Of a stretch of 35,324 nucleotides of DNA, positions 1-8,397 are shown in pieces. Source of the stretch: a virus; the IMG/VR virus record IMGVR_UViG_3300025577_000032, positions 1 through 35,324 of that record. The stretch is one strand, 5' to 3'. Positions within the stretch are counted from its first letter, which is position 1. Every line of letters starts with the position of its first letter. The notes beneath the pieces are model-generated. The model was given only the letters and a program-made list of their open reading frames with translations, searched no databases and was not told the origin of the DNA. A program made the translations under genes and the position numbers.

Positions 1-1141
1 TACCTGCAACGAAACCTGCAAATGCTGCTTCGGACATTCGCATCGTTGCACTTTTGATATCGTAGTTAGGGTCTTGGATAAATCGCTGAGCGATCATCAA
101 ACCTGTTTGACCTGTTTCTGCTCCTAATTCTTTTAGACCCTGAACGCCGCCAGCTTTGAGCACACCGCCTGTTAAATTGCGTAGATACTTGCCTTTCTTT
201 ATGTGATTGCCACCGACCAAACCTTTTATTGATTTGTAGAACGCGAGTTCTGGCAGAACGTCCATTACAGCAAAAGGCACGCCCATAGCAAACGCTAGCT
301 GGGCTGCATCCTCCTTCTCTATATCAGATTCCATCGATTCGCTGAATGAAGACGCCGCGCCTTGCACGTAACCTGAACCGAGGGCACCTATTTTACCTCC
401 CGTTTTTGCTCCTTTTACGCCGAATTTTTTTGTTGCTTGTCCTGCTGCCGTTCTCTTTATTGCATCTTGCGCAATCTTAATTTGATCAGGGGTTGCGAGG
501 CCTTTAGAATAATCTTTGATCGCTTTTGTTACAGCACGTTTGACTTGGCCTTTGGCAACAAGGCTCCCGACGGCACCGGGCACCGCGCCAACGCCACCAG
601 TTGACATCCCGCCTGTTACAAAACCAGCTACTGTCCACGCAAGTGAATCGACTGCTGAGGGTATGGCTTGGTTAGCAGTGTATGTGACGAGTTCCCCAAA
701 ATCGCTGAGCAAATCCACCGCGTTCTTGTTCCCATCAACACCTTTGTATGAATTAGATACGTCGCCAACAAAATCTTCAAACTTGACAAGATGCTGACTT
801 ATTCGTGAAGCCTGGCTGTCTTTGACTGCGGCTCTTTCCATGAGTTCGGCACCCTCTTCGTTATCACCAACGAGATAGTTGCCTGCGGCTCTAAATGTAA
901 GGTACGAGGACTGTAGTCCTTTCCAACCTGCTGCCCGCCCCGCCTCACTGGCCGATAAGCCAGTAGGCGTAATAGTATTGCCGTTCTTTTGATCGACTTT
1001 TAACGAGGCTATCCTGCCTTTTAGATCCTCTATACCTTTACGTTCTTTTTTCCTTGATTCCTCTAAATTACCGCGTAATTGTTGACTAAGAGTTTGTAAC
1101 TCCTCTGTAGACATGTTCTTCGGATCAAAGTTAGTAGCCAT
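1..1141 (-). CDS. Large internal virion (ejection) protein, 3' end outside window
   Basis: The reading frame stays open from an ATG at 1141 down to base 1, so only the first 380 residues are seen. It starts two bases after the stop of the 783-residue gene upstream, and GGGGATAA lies just before the start. The N-terminal 60 residues are charged and look helical (many K, E, R, Q). From about residue 130 there are Gly/Ala/Val-rich stretches that could insert in or cross a membrane. Position last in a row of internal proteins, downstream of the adaptor genes, matches the large ejectosome proteins of short-tailed phages (T7 gp15/gp16 type), which leave the capsid to form a channel across the cell envelope. 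No catalytic motif was recognised in the visible part; a lytic transglycosylase domain could lie in the missing part. The role is inferred mainly from synteny. Confidence 0.6.
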   Translation of the reverse strand, partial: MATNFDPKNMSTEELQTLSQQLRGNLEESRKKERKGIEDLKGRIASLKVDQKNGNTITPTGLSASEAGRAAGWKGLQSSYLTFRAAGNYLVGDNEEGAELMERAAVKDSQASRISQHLVKFEDFVGDVSNSYKGVDGNKNAVDLLSDFGELVTYTANQAIPSAVDSLAWTVAGFVTGGMSTGGVGAVPGAVGSLVAKGQVKRAVTKAIKDYSKGLATPDQIKIAQDAIKRTAAGQATKKFGVKGAKTGGKIGALGSGYVQGAASSFSESMESDIEKEDAAQLAFAMGVPFAVMDVLPELAFYKSIKGLVGGNHIKKGKYLRNLTGGVLKAGGVQGLKELGAETGQTGLMIAQRFIQDPNYDIKSATMRMSEAAFAGFVAG

Positions 1142-1143
1142 TC

Positions 1144-3495
1144 TTAGTTATCCCCCAGAGCAGCTTGTCGCTGTGCCAACTCTGCTTGCATCGCTTCTAA
1201 TCGCCTTGGTATTAGGTTTTCCTCCACTTGGGTAGGCGTTTTAAGGATTTTTGAAAGGGCTTTTTGCACAGCGTTGTCGCCTATATCTGTAAGCTTGTAA
1301 TCCCTGTCACCGTGGGGTACGCCATACTGATCGTACATGGTGATTGTCCCATCGGCTGATAAAGCAAAGCGCGTTGTAACTTTTTCCATTGGGTTTAATG
1401 AGGAAAACTTATTATAGTCAAATGGACCAAAGCTAGCTTGGTCTTCATCCGAACCTTCAAACCAGTCAATAAAGCTGTTGAACGCGTTTACACCTAATTC
1501 TTCGTATAGCACTTGGTTCAGATTCTGGGACAACAAGTTCTGTTCAAGCATTGGCATTTCGGTTACGTTGTAATTGTTTGACAATGCTACGACTGAATCG
1601 TAAATGTCCAGCCCGTTTTTACCCTCATCATTGTGCTGTTCCACAACCTCCATTATAGCCGCTTGGCTTCGTCCATCATTTTGATCCGCGCCCGGTTTAT
1701 GCTCCCACAAAACGTTGCCGGTTTTTGAATCTAGAGCTTGGACTGTGCCGTCGGCTGTTGTGTTATATTTTGGTTTGCCCGCATCGCCTGCAATTTTCAT
1801 TGCCTCTTTTAAAAGACCATTTTCGTTGTTCATTTGTGTTTGGGTTAGCTCACCCGCTTCAATAAGTTGCTGCTTCATTAAATCAACCGCACTTTGAGAA
1901 AAGACTCCCAAATCTAAGGCTGTCTGTAATGACGTTTGGTCTATAAGGCCCAACGCTTTTGCCGTGTGTAGCTGATAAAGCATCCCTGGAGTGACCTTTT
2001 GTGGCGTACTTAGTGCCTGCGCAACCTGTTCGATCGGGGGTGGGTTTGCAACGATCTCTTTCTCTACTGCGGCTGCAAGCTCAGGTTTTTTTGACTGACG
2101 TGGGTCGATCTCAGCTTTTTTAACAATGTTGGTTGCTGCTTTATCTATCGCAGTAGGCGCCGGCTTTTTACCGTCAGCCACTTCTTTTGCGCTAAGCAAG
2201 TCATTGTGCGCCTTTTGTGCGGCGTCGACCGTATCATTACCCGCTGCTTTCCGTGCGTCTAACCTTTTGCTGTTGTTGTTAAGTAGCTGCATCTGACCCT
2301 GTAATCCATCGGGCACCTCTCCGTCTACTTCATCGATCCGCTTTTGGACCGAAGCTATGGTCTTGTTGTTTCTCTCGATCATCTTATCGACATTGCCGAA
2401 AACAACAGGTCTATCTAGCATCGTTTGGAGCCGCTCCTCTGAGCTCTCTAATGCTGTATCCCACTGACTGTCAGTAAGCGAATTCAGCTGATCCCACGAA
2501 TAGGTAGACAGGTCATGATTACTAGGGTCCATTATTGCAGTTTCTGTCGGGACGCCGTTTTCGTAGGGCCCAACATCTGTTCGACTAGTCCCCAATTTTT
2601 GTGCTTTTGGTTGTTCTTTTGGCTGCTGTTGCGCAGCCTGATCGACTTGCATTTGCTCACTTAACTCAGCCGACTGCTGGATTGTTTGGTTATCAAGGAG
2701 TATCGGTGTGTTTTGTGGCTGCTGTCTAATGGCGTTCATGCCGTCAGCTGCAGCTTGTAGGTCCGCAGTTAGGGGTCTTCCGTCTGCCTGATGTAAGGCA
2801 ATGGACACTTGTGATTTCAGGATGTCGAAACTCATCAAGTCCATCGATGTGAGAGGGTCGCTCTCCACAGCGGTGCGATCTTTGGACATGTACATAACTT
2901 TGTCTGGGTTGTTTGGGTCCGTGATCTGGATAGCCCTACGTCCATTACCTGCGTCAACAGCGCCTTTAAACTTGTAGGCTGTGCCGTCAGACCCTGTGAG
3001 TAGTAGTTTACTGATTCCCGGCTGGTTGATAATTGCGCCGAAAAACTCTTGGGTCTCTGGGTTGTCTAACTTTTTATCAGTGCCATCGGCATTCATCATG
3101 TGTTGCCACCAAAGCCCTCCTTCGTTTTTGAGTAGGGCTTGCTGGTTCGTGAACTGTTGTGCAGTTGCGGCTGCGGTATTAACCGCTGCCGACGCATCTT
3201 GTGCGCCCGCCTGCGAATTCGTCAAAGCTAAATTTGCATCACGTTGAGGCTTGGCTCCTTTAAAACGCTCTGCCTCAAGGTCTACCAAAGCGGCATTTGC
3301 TGCCTCAGCAACACCTGTTGCCCTTTTGTTCTCACCTAAAACATCTTGGCGGTAGGTTTGATCTTTTTCCGTGTTTGCTTTGTTCTCAGCAAATTGTGCA
3401 ATCTGAAGCCCAAGGGATGCCTCGAACTGTTTGTTTTGGAGTCTCGCAGCTTCACTAGATTGCACCGCGCCTAAAATGGGGTTGCTATATGCCAT
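1144..3495 (-). CDS. Internal virion protein, 783 residues
   Basis: Long soluble protein rich in Gln, Ala, Asp and Asn, with no signal peptide or membrane segment. Residues 1-110 are predicted helical and Ala/Gln-rich. A low-complexity Gln/Lys/Pro stretch lies near residues 275-300. Repeated heptad-like patterns near residues 340-430 suggest coiled coil. AGGGAAA precedes the ATG at 3495. It sits between a 249-residue structural protein and the large internal protein, the usual place for T7 gp15-like internal core proteins. No enzyme motif was recognised. The assignment rests on size, composition and gene order, so a tail or other virion role is possible. Confidence 0.6.
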   Translation of the reverse strand: MAYSNPILGAVQSSEAARLQNKQFEASLGLQIAQFAENKANTEKDQTYRQDVLGENKRATGVAEAANAALVDLEAERFKGAKPQRDANLALTNSQAGAQDASAAVNTAAATAQQFTNQQALLKNEGGLWWQHMMNADGTDKKLDNPETQEFFGAIINQPGISKLLLTGSDGTAYKFKGAVDAGNGRRAIQITDPNNPDKVMYMSKDRTAVESDPLTSMDLMSFDILKSQVSIALHQADGRPLTADLQAAADGMNAIRQQPQNTPILLDNQTIQQSAELSEQMQVDQAAQQQPKEQPKAQKLGTSRTDVGPYENGVPTETAIMDPSNHDLSTYSWDQLNSLTDSQWDTALESSEERLQTMLDRPVVFGNVDKMIERNNKTIASVQKRIDEVDGEVPDGLQGQMQLLNNNSKRLDARKAAGNDTVDAAQKAHNDLLSAKEVADGKKPAPTAIDKAATNIVKKAEIDPRQSKKPELAAAVEKEIVANPPPIEQVAQALSTPQKVTPGMLYQLHTAKALGLIDQTSLQTALDLGVFSQSAVDLMKQQLIEAGELTQTQMNNENGLLKEAMKIAGDAGKPKYNTTADGTVQALDSKTGNVLWEHKPGADQNDGRSQAAIMEVVEQHNDEGKNGLDIYDSVVALSNNYNVTEMPMLEQNLLSQNLNQVLYEELGVNAFNSFIDWFEGSDEDQASFGPFDYNKFSSLNPMEKVTTRFALSADGTITMYDQYGVPHGDRDYKLTDIGDNAVQKALSKILKTPTQVEENLIPRRLEAMQAELAQRQAALGDN

Positions 3496-3505
3496 GGTAT
3501 TTTCC

Positions 3506-4255
3506 CTAACTTATTCCGAAGCCAATAATTTGACCTATTGTTTGCATGTTGGATGCGTGGGCTGCTGCCTTATCGCGCTGATATTGAGATTCTCTCGATG
3601 CCTCCATACCCGCAGCGCTGCCTAACCCGCCCATGGCTACGCCTAGCTGCTCCTTACCCATGCCCAAAAGTGAGGCTTTAAGACCTAAGTTGCGGTCCCT
3701 TTGATCGAGTACCGAGTTGTTAACTGCGCCAGTAAAACTCGCTGCGTTACCCACGGAATTCATACGCTGCTGTGAGGCCTTCTGGGCGCCCGTCATGTTT
3801 GCGCCGTAACGGCTCAACGAACGTTGCTGCATGCCGGCAGAAACCTGCTGACCAAGCGCCTGAGACGACTTAGCGTCATCGATCATCTTCGTGCTGTTAG
3901 TGTCCGCTAACAATTCTTCTTCAGTACCGCCATATACCTCTAGATAGTTCGCAAGCTCGTCGCGCGATATATTCGCGAGGGTGTCCGAAGCACTAGGCCC
4001 CTCCGGAACTTGGGCAGCAGGCTGCTCGTTGTTGTTGTTGTTGTTGTTGTTGCTGCTGCTGTTGTTGTTGTTAGTAGACGTCTTGTTAGAAACGAGGCTA
4101 TTGTTGACGGGCTTCGTCCCATAAGTATTGCCCGGGGGCCCACCGTTGGTATAGTTTCTGCCTGGGGGTCCATTCGCAGTAGGAACACTAGGCGCACCGA
4201 GCGTATCTTTTTTTGCGCTTGGGTCCATAAAGCTTTTTATGATCTTACCTAACAT
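3506..4255 (-). CDS. Virion protein with poly-Asn tract
   Basis: 249-residue protein, start ATG at 4255 preceded by AAGGGG. Residues 1-55 are Gly/Pro/Asn-rich and disordered. Residues 62-76 are almost only Asn and Ser, encoded by an AAC/AGC trinucleotide run. The C-terminal two thirds (about residues 85-249) are Ala/Gly/Met/Gln-rich and helical, a composition typical of small internal virion proteins of podoviruses (T7 gp14-like). It lies directly after the 199-residue protein of similar composition, separated by two bases, so the two are probably translated together. No specific family was recognised. Confidence 0.6.
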   Translation of the reverse strand: MLGKIIKSFMDPSAKKDTLGAPSVPTANGPPGRNYTNGGPPGNTYGTKPVNNSLVSNKTSTNNNNSSSNNNNNNNNEQPAAQVPEGPSASDTLANISRDELANYLEVYGGTEEELLADTNSTKMIDDAKSSQALGQQVSAGMQQRSLSRYGANMTGAQKASQQRMNSVGNAASFTGAVNNSVLDQRDRNLGLKASLLGMGKEQLGVAMGGLGSAAGMEASRESQYQRDKAAAHASNMQTIGQIIGFGIS

Positions 4256-4257
4256 GG

Positions 4258-4857
4258 CTATGCCCCTTTGTAAAAACTATCTATTTGTGCTTGAAGACGG
4301 TCTATTTCTGGTGTTGGGGTTGGGTTAAACTTTTTATACAGCCCTGCACCAAGATCGCTAGCAAACGCCATGCTGGTATCTTGCATACTGCTTGCTGCTT
4401 GGGATTTAGCTACAATTTCTTGGTTCTGAGCACGCGCCGCTTGGGATAAACCTTGCATTGCAACACTTCTGCCACCCTGCCCAACCTTTACAGCACCTAA
4501 CTGTGAGCCGTCTTTTACGGTCTGTGCTGTTTTGCTTGCCCCAGCTAATGCACCACCAAGCGCGTTACTTTGGATAACCCCCTGGTTGGCTTGTGTCATC
4601 ATAGAACGACCACTGCCAAAGCCACCACTACTGCCGGAAGCACCCAAACCGGCCCCTTGACTTGAAGAAAAGGCCTGAGCCGTATCAGCGTTTGCTCTGC
4701 CACCAAGGACGCCAGAAACATCGCGCCCAGACTCCTTAACAAAGCCTGCTTCAAGGGGTCTGTATAATTCTTTATTGCGATTAGCAATTGTGTTGGCGTT
4801 TTCCACCAATGCTTTTTCATGTGCGCCTGCTTGTGCTTTACTTGCTGAACTACCCAT
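4258..4857 (-). CDS. Small internal virion protein, Ala/Gly/Ser/Gln-rich
   Basis: 199 residues, ATG at 4857, overlapping the end of the acetyltransferase-like gene by 8 bases, which suggests translational coupling. Residues 60-95 are Gly/Ser-rich (GASGSSGGFGSGRS). The remainder is Ala/Gln-rich and probably helical. There is no clear signal peptide. Composition and position match the smallest internal core or ejection proteins of T7-like and related phages. Function is inferred from order; no catalytic residues are apparent. Confidence 0.6.
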   Translation of the reverse strand: MGSSASKAQAGAHEKALVENANTIANRNKELYRPLEAGFVKESGRDVSGVLGGRANADTAQAFSSSQGAGLGASGSSGGFGSGRSMMTQANQGVIQSNALGGALAGASKTAQTVKDGSQLGAVKVGQGGRSVAMQGLSQAARAQNQEIVAKSQAASSMQDTSMAFASDLGAGLYKKFNPTPTPEIDRLQAQIDSFYKGA

Positions 4858-5284
4858 TTCTATTCACCTGAAAATGGTATGTTACGAATGCTGGCTCAAA
4901 GCCCAGCTCCTTAACACGTTTGCCCCAACCTAACCGGGCTGAATTAAATTCGATACGATCAACGCCCAATGTGCTTGCCAAATCGTGGCCTGCAGCAATG
5001 GCTTCTGCGAAACAATCGATCGCTGGAGTTAGCCATAAGTGGTCAATCACTAAGGTGGACACTTCCTCGTATCCAGAATCGTATTGGCTAAGTATCACGA
5101 ACCCTAGACGATCCATACCTTCTTCTACCCAGTAAAGGTGGACCTTCCCCTGCATAAGGTGGTGGTAGATGTCGGCGACACAAAACTTCGCCCGCACCTT
5201 GAGGATGATGTCCCTCATGCCACTCTCAAAATATAAATAGTCGGCCCTAATTTCGGCCTTAGTGGCCGGCACTAACTCAACCAC
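4850..5284 (-). CDS. GNAT-like protein (T7 gp13-type position)
   Basis: 144 residues starting at a GTG (5284). GGAGG lies seven bases before it and decides the start. The order of segments looks like a GNAT acetyltransferase fold: an N-terminal helix, a central strand pair (VHLYWVEE then LGFVILSQ), the VSTLVIDHLWLTP strand-turn, a helix with AIAAGHDLASTLGV, and a final IEFNSARLG strand followed by GFEPAFVTYHF. The usual Q/RxxGxG/A acetyl-CoA loop is not clear, so enzymatic activity is doubtful. T7-like phages carry a GNAT-fold internal protein (gp13) at the same place before the internal core genes, so a virion assembly role is as likely as acetylation. It overlaps the upstream gene by one base. 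Confidence 0.55.
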   Translation of the reverse strand: MVELVPATKAEIRADYLYFESGMRDIILKVRAKFCVADIYHHLMQGKVHLYWVEEGMDRLGFVILSQYDSGYEEVSTLVIDHLWLTPAIDCFAEAIAAGHDLASTLGVDRIEFNSARLGWGKRVKELGFEPAFVTYHFQVNRNG

Positions 5285-5910
5285 TACAAGCCTCCGTATC
5301 GCACTGTTCTGCGCGTTGGTCCATTACGTCCGTCAGCCTTTTCACTTGCATCACGTATATGAGCGCCAAACTCAGCCTCATGTTTCGCTGCCCGCTGTGG
5401 GTTGGCCCATGGCATCTCATGTGCGTTAAATAAATTAGCCAATGCACCTGCCATAATCCCATCCACATGATCCTCAACAAAATCAGTTTCGATGTTGGTT
5501 GAGGATAAGCTGGGTTTCAGCGATGCCTGGAGAATTACGTTATCCCCAGACTTAATAGGCACAGGCACTAAGTACATGAGTTTGTTGCTCGGGCGTATGT
5601 AGTGCGTTGGGGTACTTTTTTCTGTTCGCCACTGTGCGTTTGCTTGAGTTGCGCCTTGCACGGTGTCAGGCAATATCTCTTTTTCCCCCAGGATTACTGA
5701 GTGGATTGCGACAATGTTTGTATTTCTCGGCATGTCGATATCGTACTCGAACAGGCCTTCAACGGTTAGAATCGGGTCAAGCGTTGCGCGGTATGCGCCA
5801 CTGCGCTTGCAGTAGCTCAGCACTGCATCCTTAATTGCCTTTTCCACTACAAACTCAGGACAGCCTGCTATTTGGTATGGGAGTAGGCTGACCATATCTT
5901 TGTAGTTCAT
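5284..5910 (-). CDS. Head-tail adaptor or tail tube-like structural protein
   Basis: 208 residues, ATG at 5910 preceded by GGGGT. The N-terminal half (YQIAGCPEFVVEKAIKDAVLSYCKRSGAYRA) is a helical segment like those of phage head-completion and adaptor proteins. It is followed by beta-rich sequence (GLFEYDIDMPRNTNIVAIHSVILG). It follows the DUF6682-type adaptor by three bases and precedes the GNAT-like gene. This is the position of tail tubular or connector proteins in short-tailed phages. I did not recognise a precise family, so the call is structural and based on order and fold impression. Confidence 0.5.
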   Translation of the reverse strand: MNYKDMVSLLPYQIAGCPEFVVEKAIKDAVLSYCKRSGAYRATLDPILTVEGLFEYDIDMPRNTNIVAIHSVILGEKEILPDTVQGATQANAQWRTEKSTPTHYIRPSNKLMYLVPVPIKSGDNVILQASLKPSLSSTNIETDFVEDHVDGIMAGALANLFNAHEMPWANPQRAAKHEAEFGAHIRDASEKADGRNGPTRRTVRYGGL

Positions 5911-5913
5911 AGT

Positions 5914-6564
5914 TTACCCCTGGGCTACTGTTCGCATGTTTGGGCTAGTCACGGCATCTAGTTGGATTTTAACGCCTAGAGAAGCGATCATTGCTTGGTA
6001 GTGCTGGCTGCTTCGTTGCTCACCGCCGCCGGCAGTTTCTTTCGCATAAGCACGATACAAAATGTAATCCAGTAAATTGTTTGAGTGAATGTCTGGGATA
6101 GTGATATTGCCCCCAGACGTTACTTGTGCTGGTTCTACCGCATATACTGTTTCAATATGTCCCGCCCCGTTATTGGGTGGGTACACGTAAAAAGTCTGTG
6201 GGTCTAACTCGTCAAATGTGTAGTGATCAGCAACCGCAGTTTGTGTGGCGGTGTGCCACATCGGTTGGCGCGTATCTAACACATCCCTACTTATGATACG
6301 GACTACTTTGCCACCTAAGCCTTCGCTGGTTAGGTTACGTACGATACGTAATACCTGCAGACCGTCAGCAGGTATGGTTTGTTTCGTGCCCGCTACTAAT
6401 GCCACCGACTGATTGGTTGCACTTACGGATGGCTTAAGAAGACAGATTTCGCGCTGCCCGTCATTTAACCAAGAAAGCAACTCCGTTGTTGGCCAACGAG
6501 TTGCTGAGGTATCCTGTAAAACCGTCTGGGCTTTACCGATAATGTCGTTCGATGAAATGGCCAT
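5914..6564 (-). CDS. Phage adaptor protein (DUF6682-like)
   Basis: 216 residues. The start is SNDIIGKAQTVLQDTSATRW followed by PTTELLSWLNDGQREICLLKP. This helical opening is characteristic of the podovirus adaptor family annotated as DUF6682, which attaches below the portal and joins head to tail. The rest is beta-rich with Gly and Pro turns. The ATG at 6564 has GAGGCGTA before it and overlaps the stop of the 126-residue gene by one base. Its neighbours are capsid and connector genes, which agrees. Confidence in the family is fairly good; the exact partner in the connector is inferred. Confidence 0.75.
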   Translation of the reverse strand: MAISSNDIIGKAQTVLQDTSATRWPTTELLSWLNDGQREICLLKPSVSATNQSVALVAGTKQTIPADGLQVLRIVRNLTSEGLGGKVVRIISRDVLDTRQPMWHTATQTAVADHYTFDELDPQTFYVYPPNNGAGHIETVYAVEPAQVTSGGNITIPDIHSNNLLDYILYRAYAKETAGGGEQRSSQHYQAMIASLGVKIQLDAVTSPNMRTVAQG

Positions 6565-6944
6565 TACGCCTCGCTAATCACAGCCCAAGCTGCGTCGCGT
6601 TGTTTAGAGGTGATGTCATAGCCCAGAATCTTTTCAATGCTCTGCACTCTAGGGTCACCGTTTTTAGAAAAAGCTTTGTTATCGCCTTTCTCCATCAATT
6701 GCTCAATTGCGGCTACAATTTCCATAGCACGGTCCTCTTCTGAGACCCCGTCTACGCTATTTTCACTCGCCGTTTCAGTAGCAACTGCTTGCTTAATTTG
6801 TGGTTGTTTGCCTACTAGATATGCTCCAGCAGCAATACATTCATCCACCAGAGGTGGTGGGACTTCTCGCGCAACACCAGCTTCAAACCAAGCCGACTGG
6901 CCCGTCATACTGCTAACGTATATTGCCTTATCAGAAATCAACAT
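6564..6944 (-). CDS. Small virion-associated protein, function unknown
   Basis: 126 residues, ATG at 6944 with GGAG upstream inside the capsid terminator stem region. The N-terminus (MLISDKAIYVSSMTGQSAWFEAGVAREVPPP) is beta-like and resembles short proteins encoded just after the capsid gene in other phages. The C-terminal 50 residues (AMEIVAAIEQLMEKGDN...VQSIEKILGYDI) look like a small helical domain resembling head-completion proteins. It sits between the capsid and adaptor genes. It is probably structural, but I cannot name a family. Confidence 0.5.
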   Translation of the reverse strand: MLISDKAIYVSSMTGQSAWFEAGVAREVPPPLVDECIAAGAYLVGKQPQIKQAVATETASENSVDGVSEEDRAMEIVAAIEQLMEKGDNKAFSKNGDPRVQSIEKILGYDITSKQRDAAWAVISEA

Positions 6945-6956
6945 ATATAAAACTCC

Positions 6957-6985
6957 AAAAAGCCCCCAGCGTCCTGCCGGGGGAA
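6957..6985 (-). terminator. Rho-independent terminator after the major capsid gene
   Basis: Read on the minus strand: CCCCC, a ten-base loop, GGGGG, then CTTTTT, beginning about 15 bases after the capsid stop at 7000. It would limit expression of genes below the capsid gene by partial read-through, a common way to keep capsid protein in excess. The ribosome site of the next gene lies directly after the T run. Confidence 0.85.
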
Positions 6986-6999
6986 GAGGCCCTAATTAT

Positions 7000-8109
7000 T
7001 TAAATGGCAGTGTCTAGCGTAATTACGCCAAAGTCTTGGCTATCGCCAGTTACCATGCTGGTGTACTTTGGCTTACGGAAGCCTAAGATCTTACCGATTG
7101 AGATACCGTGCTGGTTACCGTAATCGTAAGTGTCTTCAACCCAGTCAGCGTCGCCAATGTCAGCCATTGCCAATGCTTGTGCGCCACAGAACAAAGCGCG
7201 CTGGCCGTTTACTGTGCCGTCAGCACCAAACTTACCATCAGCTGCTTCACCAGAAGTGTCATATACATGACGGAACTCATGAACCATTACGCCGTCTACC
7301 ATTACAGAAGAAGAACCTGAGAACAAAGAGTTAACTGGTCCACGGTTGCCCGCGTTACGAACGTTAGCTAGGAAATCAGCATCTAACTTCAACTGAGCCA
7401 TGCCTTGTGGAGTAACGAACATATGGAAACCTTCGTCACCACCTTTACCACGTACACCACGCATGTAGTGATCTTTGGCGTAAGCTTTTAGGTTTACGAT
7501 GTTCTTGTAGCCTAAGATGCCAGTAGTAGCTAGGTTACCAGTACCAACAGTACCGTCAGCGTTTGCAATTAACGTACGTGCACTAGTAGGAGCAGTTACG
7601 TCTGCAGAAAACTCAAGGTTGCTTAAGTTTTGGCCAGCAGCGGCTACAGTACGCAAGCCACCGTTGTTCTTCTTGGTGTAAGCCAAACCAGACAAAGTTA
7701 AAAATGCTAACTGGTCCATACGGTCAGCCATCCAATAAGCCAATGAATCTTTAGAGGCTTCGCGGAAGTTAACGATAGATTTTTGGTCGGCTAAACGGCC
7801 AGCCAAACGGTTTGCGTTACGCATCTGGTCGATACGAACTGTGATGTCAGAACTAGAAAGAGCTTCTTCGTTGCCTTCTAGAGTGTAATCACCTACAACA
7901 CCGTCTCCAGACAAGTCAGCTAGCAAAGTTAATACAGCGCGTGCGCCCTTTTCACTTTTAGTTAAGTCAGTAATACGCTGAACCATGGCGTTAGAGCCAG
8001 AACCAGCAAATTGGTTAATGAAGGATGCGTTACGGGCAGCGTGCCAGAAGTCGCGAGACCATACGGTCTTTTGCTCTGAAGTTAGAGCGGCAAAGTTAGT
8101 TAATGCCAT
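7000..8109 (-). CDS. Major capsid protein, N4-gp56/DUF4043 type
   Basis: 369 residues. The N-terminal region (EQKTVWSRDFWHAARNASFINQFAG), followed by the TDLTKSEKGARAVLTLLADLSGDGVVGD segment and IRIDQMRNANRLAGRLADQK-like sequence, is typical of the N4-gp56 family (Phage_capsid_3) of HK97-fold capsid proteins. Length fits the family. The ATG at 8109 follows AAGGTGATTTTCTC. It has its own terminator, a 288-base leader with two copies of the 15-bp operator, and codon use richer in GCT/GGT/CGT/AAC than its neighbours, all as expected for the most abundant virion protein. The order scaffold, small protein, capsid is standard. Confidence 0.9.
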   Translation of the reverse strand: MALTNFAALTSEQKTVWSRDFWHAARNASFINQFAGSGSNAMVQRITDLTKSEKGARAVLTLLADLSGDGVVGDYTLEGNEEALSSSDITVRIDQMRNANRLAGRLADQKSIVNFREASKDSLAYWMADRMDQLAFLTLSGLAYTKKNNGGLRTVAAAGQNLSNLEFSADVTAPTSARTLIANADGTVGTGNLATTGILGYKNIVNLKAYAKDHYMRGVRGKGGDEGFHMFVTPQGMAQLKLDADFLANVRNAGNRGPVNSLFSGSSSVMVDGVMVHEFRHVYDTSGEAADGKFGADGTVNGQRALFCGAQALAMADIGDADWVEDTYDYGNQHGISIGKILGFRKPKYTSMVTGDSQDFGVITLDTAI

Positions 8110-8145
8110 GAGAAAATCACCTTTTGAATAGATTTAAAATAAATT

Positions 8146-8160
8146 ATAAGTACTGCTTAT
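8146..8160 (-). promoter_or_regulatory. Operator plus -10, upstream of capsid gene
   Basis: Plus strand ATAAGTACTGCTTAT, one symmetric change from consensus ATAAGCANTGCTTAT. On the minus strand a consensus TATAAT overlaps its end (8148-8143), in the same register as the early-region sites. No good -35 is present 16-18 bases upstream, so the promoter may be weak or need activation. It lies 37 bases before the capsid start. Confidence 0.7.
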
Positions 8161-8359
8161 AAACGGTCGCCATTAATCAAGCAGGGGCGACAACCACTGC
8201 ATGCTGTTGGACGTGTCGTGCCCGAACGAAATAGCGACCTTTTTAAGAGGGACGAGCTCATGGCCTTTTTAAGCTGGCGATAGCTACCGTGTATCGTACG
8301 GTTTTCGATTTAATAAGCTTTGGCAGTTGTCGTACTGCAAGACGAGCCTGTGTACATAT

Positions 8360-8374
8360 ATTAGCACAGCTTAT
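8360..8374 (-). promoter_or_regulatory. Operator plus -10 at start of capsid leader
   Basis: Plus strand ATTAGCACAGCTTAT, read on the minus strand as ATAAGCTGTGCTAAT with TAATAT overlapping its end (8363-8358). It has the same form as the early sites at 17024 and 32546. The -35 is poor. It lies 24 bases after the stop of the 84-residue gene, so transcription would cover the whole capsid leader. Confidence 0.7.
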
Positions 8375-8397
8375 AAATTAAGGGAAATTAATAGCCC

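Larger units (their letters stand above)
8110..8397 (-). promoter_or_regulatory. Leader region of the capsid gene
   Basis: 288 bases between the 84-residue gene and the capsid gene. It holds two operator/-10 elements pointing at the capsid gene (8360-8374 and 8146-8160). It also has nested complementary segments that could fold in RNA: an outer GGTCGC/GCGACC pair (8165-8170 with 8234-8239) and an inner bulged pair (8185-8192 with 8214-8223). A 34-codon minus-strand frame (8157-8261, starting MSSSLLKRSLF and ending near CSGCRPCLINGDRL) has AAAAAGG before its ATG. It could be a small peptide, but I have no other support for it. Confidence 0.5.

Noticed and set aside
950-966. ATAAGC half-site in the large virion gene, and similar ones near 6048, 25328, 27823 and 34715
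   Set aside because: Only the left half of the palindrome matches, all lie in coding sequence, and none has a -10 in register.
4010-4252. Plus-strand Val-rich frame opposite the poly-Asn gene
   Set aside because: It is a shadow of the AAC repeat, with no ribosome site and no context.
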